Below, piece by piece: positions 10,574 through 19,995 of a DNA stretch of 64,000 nucleotides. Origin of the DNA: Luteibacter aegosomaticola (lineage in GTDB: Bacteria > Pseudomonadota > Gammaproteobacteria > Xanthomonadales > Rhodanobacteraceae); NCBI RefSeq assembly GCF_023078475.1, contig NZ_CP095741.1, positions 4,434,501 through 4,498,500 on the forward strand, read 5' to 3'. Each line of letters begins with the position of its first letter. Position 1 is the first letter of the stretch. The notes under the pieces were generated by a model. That model saw only the letters and a list, made by a program, of their open reading frames with translations, was not told the origin of the DNA and searched no databases. Position numbers and translations under genes: made by a program.

Positions 10574-10999
10574 CTATTTCGGAAGCCGCCCTTCCAGTGC
10601 GGTCGCCCGTCTGGCCGTTTCATTCACGGCACAATCGTAAGCGACGAGCTCCTCAGCCTGGCCGCCGGCGGGATCTGGAACGCACTGCGATTCCTTATGT
10701 TTGATCCAATCTCTCTCGTCAGCACGAAGCGCGGTCTTTTCGTCGGCCGTCATGGACGACATCAGGCGCTTGTACGCCGTGTTCAGTCGCTTGTCCTGAT
10801 ATCCAAACTCGGCACTCATGCAGCTCTTCATATCGGGGGTCACGCCGCCCGTAGCATCGAGGCATTTCTGATACGAAGGGCGCAGCTTGATAGCCACCTG
10901 CTGCGATACCAAATCTCGAGAACCGGCTTGCGCGGCTGCTGCGCACGGAGTGCTGAAAGCCAGTATCGCCAGGAGTTTTATTTGAGCGGACTTTGACAT
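10574..10999 (-). CDS. LprI-like lysozyme-inhibitor family exported protein (DUF1311)
   Basis: 141 residues. A signal peptide (LLAILAFSTPCAAAAQA) precedes a domain with the LprI/DUF1311 pattern: SYQKCLDAT, MKSCMSAEFGYQDKRLN, AYKRLM, LRADERDWIKHKESQC and a final Cys. LprI proteins are periplasmic or surface proteins reported to inhibit lysozyme; whether this one does is not shown by the sequence. The ATG at 10999 opens the signal peptide; longer in-frame starts give no export signal. It sits alone between the NTF2-like gene and the PepSY operon. Confidence 0.78.
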   Translation of the reverse strand: MSKSAQIKLLAILAFSTPCAAAAQAGSRDLVSQQVAIKLRPSYQKCLDATGGVTPDMKSCMSAEFGYQDKRLNTAYKRLMSSMTADEKTALRADERDWIKHKESQCVPDPAGGQAEELVAYDCAVNETARRATALEGRLPK

Positions 11000-11187
11000 G
11001 GCGTGATCCCTGCACAGGAGGCGGAGTCTACATTTCGCCAATCCGAATGCAAGTAAGCAGCTATTGAAGACGGCTACTTTGAGGGGCGTACCACGATGGC
11101 ACGCTGACGTGAGATGACGTAGCACATCTTCATTCGCAGGGCGGTCGGTGGACATCGATGTACCGACGCTCCAGATGCTGCAGCCTT

Positions 11188-11379
11188 TCAACTGGGACGC
11201 TTGTGCCTAGGCCGAGCCCGGCTCGCCACGTGATAGACCACAACCCCCACCGGCACGGCCGTGACGGCCGTTGCGAGCGCTTTGGCCAGCCATCCGTTCG
11301 CGAGCAACGCCCAGGCCAGGCCGCACACGATCGCCACGTTCAACACCACCGGTATACGCCAGATCGAAGGGCCGCTCAC
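11188..11379 (-). CDS. small two-helix inner-membrane protein of the siderophore operon
   Basis: 63 residues with two hydrophobic segments (VVLNVAIVCGLAWALLANGW and LATAVTAVPVGVVVYHVA) and a basic tail. It starts with a GTG at 11379 that overlaps the TGA of the PepSY gene (GTGA), so it looks translationally coupled as the last gene of the iron-uptake operon. Similar small membrane proteins (DUF3649/DUF3325 kinds) accompany PepSY genes elsewhere; I cannot assign this one to a family with confidence. Confidence 0.6.
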   Translation of the reverse strand: MSGPSIWRIPVVLNVAIVCGLAWALLANGWLAKALATAVTAVPVGVVVYHVASRARPRHKRPS

Positions 11380-12530
11380 GTCGAAACCTCCTGCGCAGAA
11401 CCAGGTTCGCGACCCGCACGGCGGCGGCCCTTGGCGAGCCACAGATAGAGGCCGCTAACCAGAACGACGATGGTGACGATATCCAGCACCGCCCAAAGCA
11501 CCTTCATGGCGATGCCACCGTAGTCGCCAAAGTGCACCGGCCTGGCGATCTCAAGCGTACGCAGGTACCAGGGCATGCTGAGCATTGCCGCGACGCTGCC
11601 GGTATGCGCATCGATGAGCACCGGCGTGAGGAGATGCGACGTCAGCGGCTCGTTGCCCTGCGTCCATGCGAGGTAGTGATAAGGGCTTCCAAAGGGGTTT
11701 CCCGGAAAAGCGATGCTCAGGATCGCCGCATCGGGCGCGACTCGCTTCGTGCTCTCCAACGCATCCTGAAACGTCGCGATGGCCACGCGGCCTTCGCCCG
11801 GCGGCGGCACATGCGTGGCGAGGAAGGGCATCACATCGTGTTGCTGCCACGACTGGAACAGCGGCGTGGAGAGCTCGTTCATCGCGCCGGTCAAACCCAC
11901 CAGGAACGCCCACGCGAGCGTGCTGATGCCGAGCAGGTTATGCCGATCCAGCCAACGGACACGGCGCGCCTTGTCATGGCGAACTTCCCCGAAGCGAAGC
12001 CGCTTCATGAAAGGGTCGTACACCACCACGCCCGAGATCAGCGCAAGCAGGAAGACCAACCCCATGCCGAGCAGGAACCACTCGCCCGCCGCGCCCTGCA
12101 TAAGCGAGGTATGCAGGGCGAGCATCAGGCCGGTGAACGTTCCCGTCTCACTGGCCCGCGAAGGCATCGCTTCAAGGAACGCACCGGTTCGCGCATCGAA
12201 GCGAATCGCATGCATGACGGTGAAATCCGCCTTCATCGCGGCAAACGACGGCACCATCCAGACCAGCACCTGCGGTTCGTCATCGTCCAGTTGCATGGAG
12301 GCGATAACGTCCCGCGGGTACAGGTGGCGCGCCGCGGCGGCCAGCGTGTCCAGGCTGGCTGGCTTCACGCCATCCGGTACCGGCGCATAGTGGTGTGGCG
12401 ACACCCATGCGTCGATCTCATCATGGAAGATGAGCGGCAGGCCGGTCACACAGAGCAGCAGCAGGAACGCGGTGCACGCGAGACTGCTCCAGCGGTGGAT
12501 GGCCGACCAGCGGCGTACCGAGAGGCTCAT
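11376..12530 (-). CDS. PepSY-associated TM-helix protein (PiuB-like)
   Basis: 384 residues with an N-terminal helix after WSAIHRWSSLACT, a periplasmic PepSY-like region (PRDVIASMQLDDDEPQVLVW), two central helices around EWFLLGMGLVFLLALISG and WLDRHNLLGISTLAWAFLVG, and a C-terminal helix. Conserved membrane histidines could bind haem, as in the FoxB/PiuB family, whose members are linked to siderophore-iron release at the inner membrane. The ATG at 12530 lies four bases after the TonB-receptor stop, so the two are almost certainly cotranscribed. Confidence 0.87.
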   Translation of the reverse strand: MSLSVRRWSAIHRWSSLACTAFLLLLCVTGLPLIFHDEIDAWVSPHHYAPVPDGVKPASLDTLAAAARHLYPRDVIASMQLDDDEPQVLVWMVPSFAAMKADFTVMHAIRFDARTGAFLEAMPSRASETGTFTGLMLALHTSLMQGAAGEWFLLGMGLVFLLALISGVVVYDPFMKRLRFGEVRHDKARRVRWLDRHNLLGISTLAWAFLVGLTGAMNELSTPLFQSWQQHDVMPFLATHVPPPGEGRVAIATFQDALESTKRVAPDAAILSIAFPGNPFGSPYHYLAWTQGNEPLTSHLLTPVLIDAHTGSVAAMLSMPWYLRTLEIARPVHFGDYGGIAMKVLWAVLDIVTIVVLVSGLYLWLAKGRRRAGREPGSAQEVST

Positions 12531-12534
12531 GCGC

Positions 12535-14970
12535 TCACCAGCGGTAGTTCGCGCCCAGGAGCACGCTGCGGCGTGATCCGAAGTTGCACGCACTCTGCGA
12601 GTACAGGCACGAAGCCACGTAGCGACGATCGCTCAGGTTGGACACCGTGAGCGAATAGTCCCAGCCCTGCCGCTCGTAGCGCATGCCTGCATCCAGCACG
12701 GCATAGGACGGGGTGGTGAAGGTATTGGCCGCATCGCCGTAGCTGCCACCCACGTAACGGCCACCGAGGCTCACGCCAAGGCCTTGCAACGCGCCTTCCT
12801 GGAAGTGGTAATCCAGCCACAAGGCGGCGGTGTTGCGCGGAATGCCGATGGACCGCTTGTCCAGCTCGTCCGGCTCACGCGTACGCGTGTTGAGCTGCTG
12901 CAGCCACGTGTAGCTGCCGATGACGGCCAGTGAGTCCGTGATCTGCGCGTGTGCCTCGGCTTCGATGCCACGCGAACGCACTTCGCCCGTCACGTATTGC
13001 AGGAGCGTCAGCGGATCGGTGGTGAGCACGTTCTGCTGCACCAGGTGGTACGCCGCCAGGCTCATGAAGCTCTGCTTGCCCACGGGCTGGTACTTCACGC
13101 CCAGTTCGTACTGCTTGCCCGTCGTGGGTGCGGGGGTACCGCCCCCTTCCAGCGACGCCGTGGCCTGGGGCTGGAACGACGTGGCATAGCTCAGGTACGG
13201 CGCGAGACCGATGTCCGTGACGTAGGTGAGGCCAAGATGGGTGGTGAACTTGTGCTTGGACTGGTCGACCGCGGTGCCGGCGATGCTATCGGTCGTATCG
13301 GCTTTCGCCCAATCCTCGCGCCCGGCCACCAGAGCGCGCCAATGGCCCCAGCGAATCAGATCCTGTGCATAGATGCCGCTCTGCGAAAGGCGCGTGTGCT
13401 GGTCGGCGGTGTTCTCCGGGACATCGATAGCTGCCCCATACGCCGGGGCGAGTACGTCCAGGCCCGGAACGCCAAACCAGTTGTAGCCATAGCCCTGGCG
13501 ATACAGCGTGCGCTGGTAGTCGACGCCGACGAGGACTTCGTGGGTGGCGCTCCCCGTGTCGAAGTGCCCCTGGAGCTGGTTATCCGCCGTGAGCGTGCGC
13601 GTCGCCTCGTGCATCGCAAGCGCGTAGCGGCCGAGCGTGTGGTTATCCAAGCTGCCGTCATTCCACGCCCAGCCGTTGGCAAACACGGATTGCAACGTGT
13701 CGCGGTTATCCATGTAACGCGCGCTCTGGACGAACTTCCAGCTGTCGTTGAACGCATGCTCCAGGCGGTAGCCCAGCCAGTACTGGGTGCGGCGGTGCTC
13801 ATCGAAATCCGGGTCGCCCGGATCCAGATGGCTGGAGATGCGCCCGAAGGGTGCGGGCTTGCCGGTGCCGACATAGGGCAAGGTGTTGTAGTAGCCCGCA
13901 TCCGGATCGTGCTGATAGCCGGCGACCACGGTGAGCACCGTGGCGTCAGTAGCGCGCCAGCGCACGGAGGGGGCGAGCAGGACGCGCTTGTCCTGCACAT
14001 GGTCGACCTGGGTGTTGGAGCTGCGGCCAAGGCCGACGAGCCGGTAATCCACGCTGTCCGACAGGGCGTCGCTCATATCGAATTGCAGCTGCTTGCGTGC
14101 GTAGCTACCCGTCTGGATACCCACCTCATGCAACGGTGTATCCGTGGGCGTCTTGCTGACGAGATTCACCAGGCCACCCGGGCTCGATTGCCCGTACAGA
14201 ACCGAGGCCGGGCCGTGCACCAGTTCCACGCGTTCCAGCGCATAGGGATCGACGGCGGATGCGCCGTACGAAGCGACGGAACGGCTGGGCAGGCGCAGGC
14301 CATCGAGGTATTGATCGACGAGGAAGCCACGCACGTACATCTCTTCCTGGCCACCGCCATCCTGGCTGAAGCCACGCTGGGCGGTGAGGATGCCCGGCGC
14401 GTAACGCAGCGCCTGCGGCACGTTCTGCACGCCCTGGGCATCCATCTGGCTACGCGTGACCACCGAAATGGCCTCGGGTGTTTCGAGCAGGCTGGCGTCG
14501 GTCTTCGTGCCGGCGCGGGACGTGCTGGCCGCGTAGCCCGATTCGTAGCTTCCGTAGACCTGCATGCCCTCGAGCGTGCGCGTCGAGGTGCGCGCCGCGG
14601 GTCCCGGCGCAGGTGCTTTCGGCGGCGCGGCATGACTGGGCACGGCGGCGGCCGGCCCGACCGTCCAGGCCCCATCGGCCGTAGTTTGCAGCGCCAGCCC
14701 GCTCCCAGCGAGCGCGGCTTCGGCGGCCGCTACGCCGGAGTAGTGGCCATGGACGGGCGCCGCCTGACGGTGTTCCAGCACAGCGGGATCGACCGAGAGC
14801 AGATGCCCGCTGGTGCTGGCGATGCGCATCAGGCTCGTGCTGAGCGGTGCGGCCGGCAGGTCAAAGTCATACGCTGGTGCGTCCTGCGCCATCAGGCGGC
14901 AGGAAAGGCACAGGGCAACGCTAAAGGACAGGGCGCGCAGGCGCGCCGGGCGGCGTGGATATCGTGGCAT
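12535..14970 (-). CDS. TonB-dependent siderophore receptor with STN signalling domain
   Basis: 811 residues from the ATG at 14970; an in-frame TTG at 15009 is less likely. Order: signal peptide ending near SCRLMAQ; secretin/TonB N-terminal (STN) domain (YDFDLPAAPLSTSLMRIAST to about residue 92); Pro/Ala linker; plug (LETPEAISVVTRSQMDAQG, VHGPASVLYGQSSPGGLVN); and a 22-strand-type barrel ending in VLLGANYRW with a terminal aromatic. The STN domain marks a transducer receptor of the FecA/FpvA class that signals ligand binding to FecR. FecR and the sigma gene lie directly upstream, giving a complete cell-surface-signalling cassette. The siderophore is unknown. Confidence 0.95.
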   Translation of the reverse strand: MPRYPRRPARLRALSFSVALCLSCRLMAQDAPAYDFDLPAAPLSTSLMRIASTSGHLLSVDPAVLEHRQAAPVHGHYSGVAAAEAALAGSGLALQTTADGAWTVGPAAAVPSHAAPPKAPAPGPAARTSTRTLEGMQVYGSYESGYAASTSRAGTKTDASLLETPEAISVVTRSQMDAQGVQNVPQALRYAPGILTAQRGFSQDGGGQEEMYVRGFLVDQYLDGLRLPSRSVASYGASAVDPYALERVELVHGPASVLYGQSSPGGLVNLVSKTPTDTPLHEVGIQTGSYARKQLQFDMSDALSDSVDYRLVGLGRSSNTQVDHVQDKRVLLAPSVRWRATDATVLTVVAGYQHDPDAGYYNTLPYVGTGKPAPFGRISSHLDPGDPDFDEHRRTQYWLGYRLEHAFNDSWKFVQSARYMDNRDTLQSVFANGWAWNDGSLDNHTLGRYALAMHEATRTLTADNQLQGHFDTGSATHEVLVGVDYQRTLYRQGYGYNWFGVPGLDVLAPAYGAAIDVPENTADQHTRLSQSGIYAQDLIRWGHWRALVAGREDWAKADTTDSIAGTAVDQSKHKFTTHLGLTYVTDIGLAPYLSYATSFQPQATASLEGGGTPAPTTGKQYELGVKYQPVGKQSFMSLAAYHLVQQNVLTTDPLTLLQYVTGEVRSRGIEAEAHAQITDSLAVIGSYTWLQQLNTRTREPDELDKRSIGIPRNTAALWLDYHFQEGALQGLGVSLGGRYVGGSYGDAANTFTTPSYAVLDAGMRYERQGWDYSLTVSNLSDRRYVASCLYSQSACNFGSRRSVLLGANYRW

Positions 14971-15038
14971 GGATGAGCTCGCGGAGAGGAAACAAGAGGT
15001 ACGTCGCAAGCCATGTGTAACGAGCCACGCAAAAGTGT

Positions 15039-16016
15039 TCAGGCCGTGGCGCTCTCGTCGCGCGGTTCCACCAGGGTGAGCCAGCGGCTATAGCGCTCGA
15101 CCCGGATAGGCAACGTCGCCGCCAGCATGTCGAGGGCCCGCTCGGTGTCATCCAGGGGAAAGAGCCCCATCACCCGCAGACGCGCCGCGAGGGGATCCAC
15201 CCGAACGAGACCACTGCGGTACGGGCGGAGCGCATCGATGACCTGCCCGAGCGACTGGTTACCCACTTCAAGCACGCCGCGCTGCCAGGCGGCGAGGGCG
15301 CTCGCATCGTTGTCCGCCGGATCGACACCTCCTTCCCCCAGCCATACGGAGGAGCCCGGCTGCAGGGTGATGGCATGGCCATTGGGCGCCGTGGCCACCA
15401 GGGGCTGCCGGATGGCGGCCACCAGGCTGCGCGCGTCCTCAAGCTGCACCATGAACTGGCCGCCGTGGCTGACGACACGGGTGCCGGCGCTGCGCACCAG
15501 GAAGGGCGCATGCCACGAGGTGGCATCGACCAGGGCGGAACCTCGCTCGAGGTCGAGCGCACGGGAGGTGGCGGTGACATGGGGGACGGCGCGCGAACGG
15601 GCGTTCAACAACACCGAGCTTCCGTCGGGCAAGGCGAAGCGGCGGCGTTCGCCGGTATCCGTAGCGAGTGAGGCGCCCCAGCCGTCCATCCAGCGGTTAG
15701 CCGTCAGCACCAGCCCGCCGCCCACGCCGATGCCCGCGATGGCAAGGCTGCCCCGCAGGAAGCGCCGCCGCGACGGGGCTTTGATCAGGGCCTGCCGTAA
15801 CGCCTGCACGGAGGTCTCGCCGTGTCGGCTGTCAGGGCGTAGCGGCGCCAGCGTGTCGTTCAACGCGCGGCTGACGCGCTCCCACGCCGAAAGGTGGCCC
15901 GGGTCCATCGCCACCCACGCATCGAAGCGCTGCTGGTCGGCGACAGTGGCGTCGCCCGAACCGAACAGCACGACCCAGTCGATCGCCTGACGAGTCGTGG
16001 CGTCATGCGACTTCAC
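15039..16016 (-). CDS. FecR-family anti-sigma regulator
   Basis: About 325 residues. N-terminal cytoplasmic sigma-binding region of the DUF4880 kind (AIDWVVLFGSGDATVADQQR, WERVSRALNDTL); one membrane segment after a twin-arginine-like RRRFLRGSLAIAGIGVGGG; the periplasmic FecR domain (GERRRFALPDGSSVLLNARS); and a C-terminal STN-like region (RVDPLAARLRVMGLFPLDDT). I chose the GTG at 16016 because it forms a GTGA overlap with the sigma gene, a pattern common in this window; an ATG at 16037 is an alternative. It should relay the receptor signal to the sigma factor. Confidence 0.9.
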   Translation of the reverse strand: MKSHDATTRQAIDWVVLFGSGDATVADQQRFDAWVAMDPGHLSAWERVSRALNDTLAPLRPDSRHGETSVQALRQALIKAPSRRRFLRGSLAIAGIGVGGGLVLTANRWMDGWGASLATDTGERRRFALPDGSSVLLNARSRAVPHVTATSRALDLERGSALVDATSWHAPFLVRSAGTRVVSHGGQFMVQLEDARSLVAAIRQPLVATAPNGHAITLQPGSSVWLGEGGVDPADNDASALAAWQRGVLEVGNQSLGQVIDALRPYRSGLVRVDPLAARLRVMGLFPLDDTERALDMLAATLPIRVERYSRWLTLVEPRDESATA

Positions 16017-16540
16017 GGGTTGGCCGCGCAACAACATGCGATGCCGCGCGCGACATAGCGGCGCACCGTCATCACGGAAATATTCAACCGGGCGGCGATC
16101 TGCGCATAGGTCAGGCCATCCAGCTGGCTCAGCAAGAACGCCTTGCGGCCGGTGGCTGAAAGGCCGTCGAGCGCGCGGTCGATCTGCACGAGAGCCTCGG
16201 TGAGCATGGCCTGCTCATCCGCCGCGATGGCGTGCGTGTCGGCGATCTGCCGGACGGCCTGGAGATAGGCCTGCTCCAGGTCGCGACGGCGCCAGAAGTG
16301 GAAAAGCAGGCGCCGCGCGAGCGTGGTCAGGAACGCCCGTGGCTCCCGGATGCTGCCGAGATCGGGCTGCGCCAGCAGCTGGACGAAGGTTTCCGCCGTG
16401 AGGTCCTCGGCATCCTGCCGGTGTTGCAGGCGGGCATGCAGCCGCTGCAACAGCCAGGGATGGTGCTCGCCATAGATACGCCGCGCCGCGACGTGGCTGG
16501 GAGCCGGAGAGGGATAAGGCCGGGCGGACATGCCGGCCAT
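16013..16540 (-). CDS. ECF (FecI-type) RNA polymerase sigma factor
   Basis: 175 residues. Region 2 is seen in RLHARLQHRQDAEDLTAETF and region 4 in LDGLTYAQIAARLNISVMTV with RRYVARGI, matching FecI-type ECF factors. It should direct transcription of the receptor operon when released by the FecR-receptor relay. It is the first gene of the sigma-fecR-receptor-PepSY-small-membrane-protein run, all on the minus strand. A perfect 6-3-6 palindrome lies 7-21 bases upstream of its ATG and may be a Fur operator, which would make the cascade iron-repressed. Confidence 0.92.
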   Translation of the reverse strand: MAGMSARPYPSPAPSHVAARRIYGEHHPWLLQRLHARLQHRQDAEDLTAETFVQLLAQPDLGSIREPRAFLTTLARRLLFHFWRRRDLEQAYLQAVRQIADTHAIAADEQAMLTEALVQIDRALDGLSATGRKAFLLSQLDGLTYAQIAARLNISVMTVRRYVARGIACCCAANP

Positions 16541-16546
16541 TGTAAA

Positions 16547-16561
16547 TGCGAATGGTTCGCA
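16547..16561. promoter_or_regulatory. candidate Fur operator upstream of the ECF sigma gene
   Basis: TGCGAA-TGG-TTCGCA is a perfect inverted repeat (arms 16547-16552 and 16556-16561) just upstream of the sigma ATG. Fur sites for iron-starvation sigma genes in gamma-proteobacteria have GA/AT-rich symmetric arms of similar spacing. The position and gene context support Fur, but the match to the classical 19-base Fur box is only partial, so another repressor is possible. Confidence 0.45.
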
Positions 16562-16612
16562 GTTGAAGAGAGGATCCAGCGCGGCGATCGCGGCATCACG
16601 ATGACGCCTTAC

Positions 16613-16653
16613 GCGATGTTCTGCACCTGCTCACGCATCTGCTCGATCAGCAC
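16613..16653 (-). repeat. orphan second copy of the yicC 3' end
   Basis: This 41-base segment matches the last codons of yicC at 17821-17861 in 38 of 41 positions, in the same orientation. Read on the minus strand it still encodes VLIEQMREQVQNIA followed by a TAA at 16611-16613. Two of the three differences are silent and the third changes the last residue (E to A). Together with the true yicC end it brackets the acyltransferase gene as a direct repeat. Confidence 0.85.
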
Positions 16654-16668
16654 AACCCTGCTAATCCG

Positions 16669-17808
16669 CTAAGCCGCCGCTTCTACGGATTGACGCGGAG
16701 CCATCCGCCTCGCCTCTCTCAACTTCAAGAACGGCTTTTCGACGGCATAGTGCAAGAGCGCCCCAGCCAGCACCGCCACGACCGCGCTACAAAGAAACGT
16801 CAGCAGCCCCCGATGCAAGAGGCTCTCGGGCAGGTGGGTGTAAACGAGTTTGAACATCGCCTTGTGAATCAGGTACAGGCTGTACGAGATCGCGGCGACC
16901 CAGCGGGCGCCGGGGATGTGCGCCCTGGCAAGCAGGGAGCGAGGGCTTGTCGCGCTGGCGACGATGCAGGCCAGGCCGATCGCCAGCAGCGGGAAGGCAG
17001 GAACGCTCGCGACGAAGGTGAAGATGTCCGCGACCATCACGACGCTGATGCCGACAAGGGCCACGCCGATCAGGCCGACCGCGTGCGGGCGATCCTGGAT
17101 GCGCTGCCACAGCGCCGGGCGGTATACGTGGATGGCTGCGAGCAGCACACCGCAGAGCAGGCCATCGAGCCTGGCGTAGCTGGGGTAGTAGACCCACTGC
17201 ATGTAGCGCGCCGGGTCCATGTGCCAGACCGGTTCGCGAGGCGTCGGCGGTAGCGCCCATGCATGCCACGCATAGGCACGCCACGCGCAACCGGCGAGCA
17301 TGACGACGATGGCCAGGCCCAGGACGCGCCGCCCGGTGGCGATCGGTGCCAGTGCGATCGCCAGCAACGGGAATACGACGTAGAAGTGCTCTTCGACACA
17401 GAGCGACCACACCGATGAGAAGGCGTGCTGCACGCCGGGCTCGATCAGCAGGTTCACGGTGAAGGTAAGGAACTGCCACGGCGGCTGGATCGCAGGGGCT
17501 TCGCGAAAGCCCGGGATCAGGAAGTACAAAAGGAGCACGACGATGTACGCCGGCAGGATGCGATACGCACGCTGCCGATAGAAATCGCGGAGGCTGGGGC
17601 GATCACCGCGGGCCAGCGCGGCCAGGAAGGGCCGACCGATCAGGTAGCCGCTCAGGACGAAGAACAGGTCCACGCCCATCCAGCCGTAGCTATCGAGCCA
17701 ATCGAAGCCGGGCCCCATGCCACCGGCGACCCAGGCATGGGTGCCGAGCACGGCGAGGATCGCCGCGGCCCGCAACACATCCAGGCCCGGCAGGCGCGAC
17801 GTCGCCAT
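16669..17808 (-). CDS. acyltransferase 3 family membrane O-acyltransferase
   Basis: 379 residues with about ten hydrophobic segments. The N-terminal signature of the OafA/NodX/acyltransferase_3 family is clear: LPGLDVLRAAAILAVLGTHA (the His is the likely catalytic residue), YGWMGVDLFFVLSGYLIGRP and FYRQRAYRILPAYIVVLLL, with SVWSLCVEEHFYVVFPLL later. Such enzymes acetylate or acylate polysaccharide, LPS or lipid sugars at the inner membrane. No polysaccharide gene is nearby. The gene is bracketed by direct repeats of the yicC 3' end, which suggests it was inserted behind yicC. Confidence 0.9.
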   Translation of the reverse strand: MATSRLPGLDVLRAAAILAVLGTHAWVAGGMGPGFDWLDSYGWMGVDLFFVLSGYLIGRPFLAALARGDRPSLRDFYRQRAYRILPAYIVVLLLYFLIPGFREAPAIQPPWQFLTFTVNLLIEPGVQHAFSSVWSLCVEEHFYVVFPLLAIALAPIATGRRVLGLAIVVMLAGCAWRAYAWHAWALPPTPREPVWHMDPARYMQWVYYPSYARLDGLLCGVLLAAIHVYRPALWQRIQDRPHAVGLIGVALVGISVVMVADIFTFVASVPAFPLLAIGLACIVASATSPRSLLARAHIPGARWVAAISYSLYLIHKAMFKLVYTHLPESLLHRGLLTFLCSAVVAVLAGALLHYAVEKPFLKLREARRMAPRQSVEAAA

Positions 17809-17816
17809 GATCGTCC

Positions 17817-18680
17817 TTACTCGATGTTCTGCACCTGCTCTCGCATCTGCTCAATCAGCACCTTGAGCTCCACGGCCGCATTGGTCGTACGCGAATCCAC
17901 CGACTTCGAGCCCAGCGTGTTCGCTTCGCGGTTGAATTCCTGCATGAGGAAGTCGAGGCGGCGGCCGACGGGTTCCTTCAGCGCCAGCACGCGGCGGGCT
18001 TCGCTGATGTGGGTCGCAAGGCGGTCGAGTTCCTCATCCACGTCGATACGGGTGATCTGCAGCACCAGTTCCTGCTCGAGGCGGCCGGGTTCGGCGGGCT
18101 GGCGGACGTCGGAAAGGCGGGTTTCGAGGCGGGCGCGCAGCGCCGTGCGGATCTCGGGGAGCCAGCCGCGGACGTCGGTGACGATCTTCTCGATGCCATC
18201 GAGGCGGTCGCGCAGGATCTCGCCGAGCTTGCTGCCTTCACGGCCGCGGGTGTCCGAAAGAGCTTCCAGGGCGCGGTCGAGCACGTCGAGCAGCGCGGCC
18301 TGCAGGGCATCGGCGTCGGCCTCGGGTTGCTGGAGCACGCCCGGGAAGCGCAGCAGTTCGGTGAACTCGATGTTCATCCGCGGGAAGCGCTGCTCCAGGT
18401 CGAGCGCCAGCTCGGAAAGGCGCGAGAGCATGGCGCCGTTGATCCGCAGGCCATCGGCGCTGCCCTGCTCGCTGCGCAGGCGCACCGTGAGGTCCACTTT
18501 GCCGCGCGAGAGGCGGGCGGCGATGCGCTCGCGCAGGGCGCTTTCGAAGCTGCGCAGGTCCTCGGGCAGGCGGGGGCTGATCTCGAGGTAGCGGTGGTTG
18601 ACGGTGCGCAGCTCGCAGGTGAGCGTGCCGGACGGGCCTGCGCTCTCGGCGGAGGCATAGGCGGTCATGCTGCGGATCAT
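17817..18680 (-). CDS. yicC: YicC-family endoribonuclease
   Basis: 287 residues, the same length as E. coli YicC. The N-terminal YicC domain opens MIRSMTAYAS with CELRTVNHRYLEISPRLPE, and the C-terminal DUF1732 region has TRIDVDEELDRLATHISEAR, GRRLDFLMQEFNREANTLGS and VELKVLIEQMREQVQNIE. YicC proteins are linked to RNA turnover and stationary-phase stress. The ATG at 18680 matches the family start. It is divergent from rph, as in many gamma-proteobacteria. Its last codons are duplicated beyond the acyltransferase gene. Confidence 0.95.
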   Translation of the reverse strand: MIRSMTAYASAESAGPSGTLTCELRTVNHRYLEISPRLPEDLRSFESALRERIAARLSRGKVDLTVRLRSEQGSADGLRINGAMLSRLSELALDLEQRFPRMNIEFTELLRFPGVLQQPEADADALQAALLDVLDRALEALSDTRGREGSKLGEILRDRLDGIEKIVTDVRGWLPEIRTALRARLETRLSDVRQPAEPGRLEQELVLQITRIDVDEELDRLATHISEARRVLALKEPVGRRLDFLMQEFNREANTLGSKSVDSRTTNAAVELKVLIEQMREQVQNIE

Positions 18681-18754
18681 GGGGGCTCGCTCGCGCGTGA
18701 AGAAAGGAGGCAATGGTAAACTGACCCACCGCCCGCGCCCAACCCAGGCCCCCC

Positions 18755-19482
<728 letters not shown>

Positions 19483-19486
<4 letters not shown>

Positions 19487-19995
19487 CCGAGGTCCGCGCC
19501 GCCACCGCCAGCGACCTCGACGCCATCGTCGCCGTACACCACGCCGCCTTCGGCCGGCCGAACGAGGGCGACCTCGTGCGCCGCCTCGTCGATGCCGGCC
19601 ACGCCACCATCTCGCTGGTGGCCGTCGATGACGACGAGGCTGTGATCGGCCACGTGCTGTTCTCGCCGCTCACCATCGAAACCGGTGATGACGGCAAGTC
19701 GCTCGGCCTGGCGCCGATCGCCGTCCACCCGGATCACCAGCGCCAGGGCGTGGGCCATGCCCTGATCGAGGAAGGCATTGGTGCCTGCTTCGTCGCCGAT
19801 GCCCGCGCGGTGTTCGTGCTGGGCTCCCCGGCGTACTACGCGCAGTTCGGCTTTTCCAAAGCCTCGGCGCACGACCTGCACGATGCCTTCGAAGGCGGTA
19901 ACGCCTTCCAGGTGCTGCCGCTCACGGTTACCGGGCTCGAAGGCTATAAGGGCCGGGTGAACTACGCGCCGGCCTTCTCGGAAGGCGGCCTCTGA
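19483..19995 (+). CDS. GNAT-family N-acetyltransferase (YhbS-like)
   Basis: 170 residues from an ATG that overlaps the rph stop (ATGA). The GNAT core is visible: [33 protein letters not shown] (acetyl-CoA loop Q-R-Q-G-V-G), then [20 protein letters not shown]. This matches the YhbS/predicted N-acetyltransferase group. The substrate is unknown. The overlaps on both sides put it in the rph-rdgB-hemW operon. Confidence 0.88.

Noticed and set aside
12949..14976. A 675-codon open frame on the plus strand antisense to the TonB siderophore receptor
   Set aside because: It is a shadow of the GC-rich receptor gene. The translated text is rich in Arg, Ala, Gly and His without domains, while the opposite strand encodes a clear receptor.
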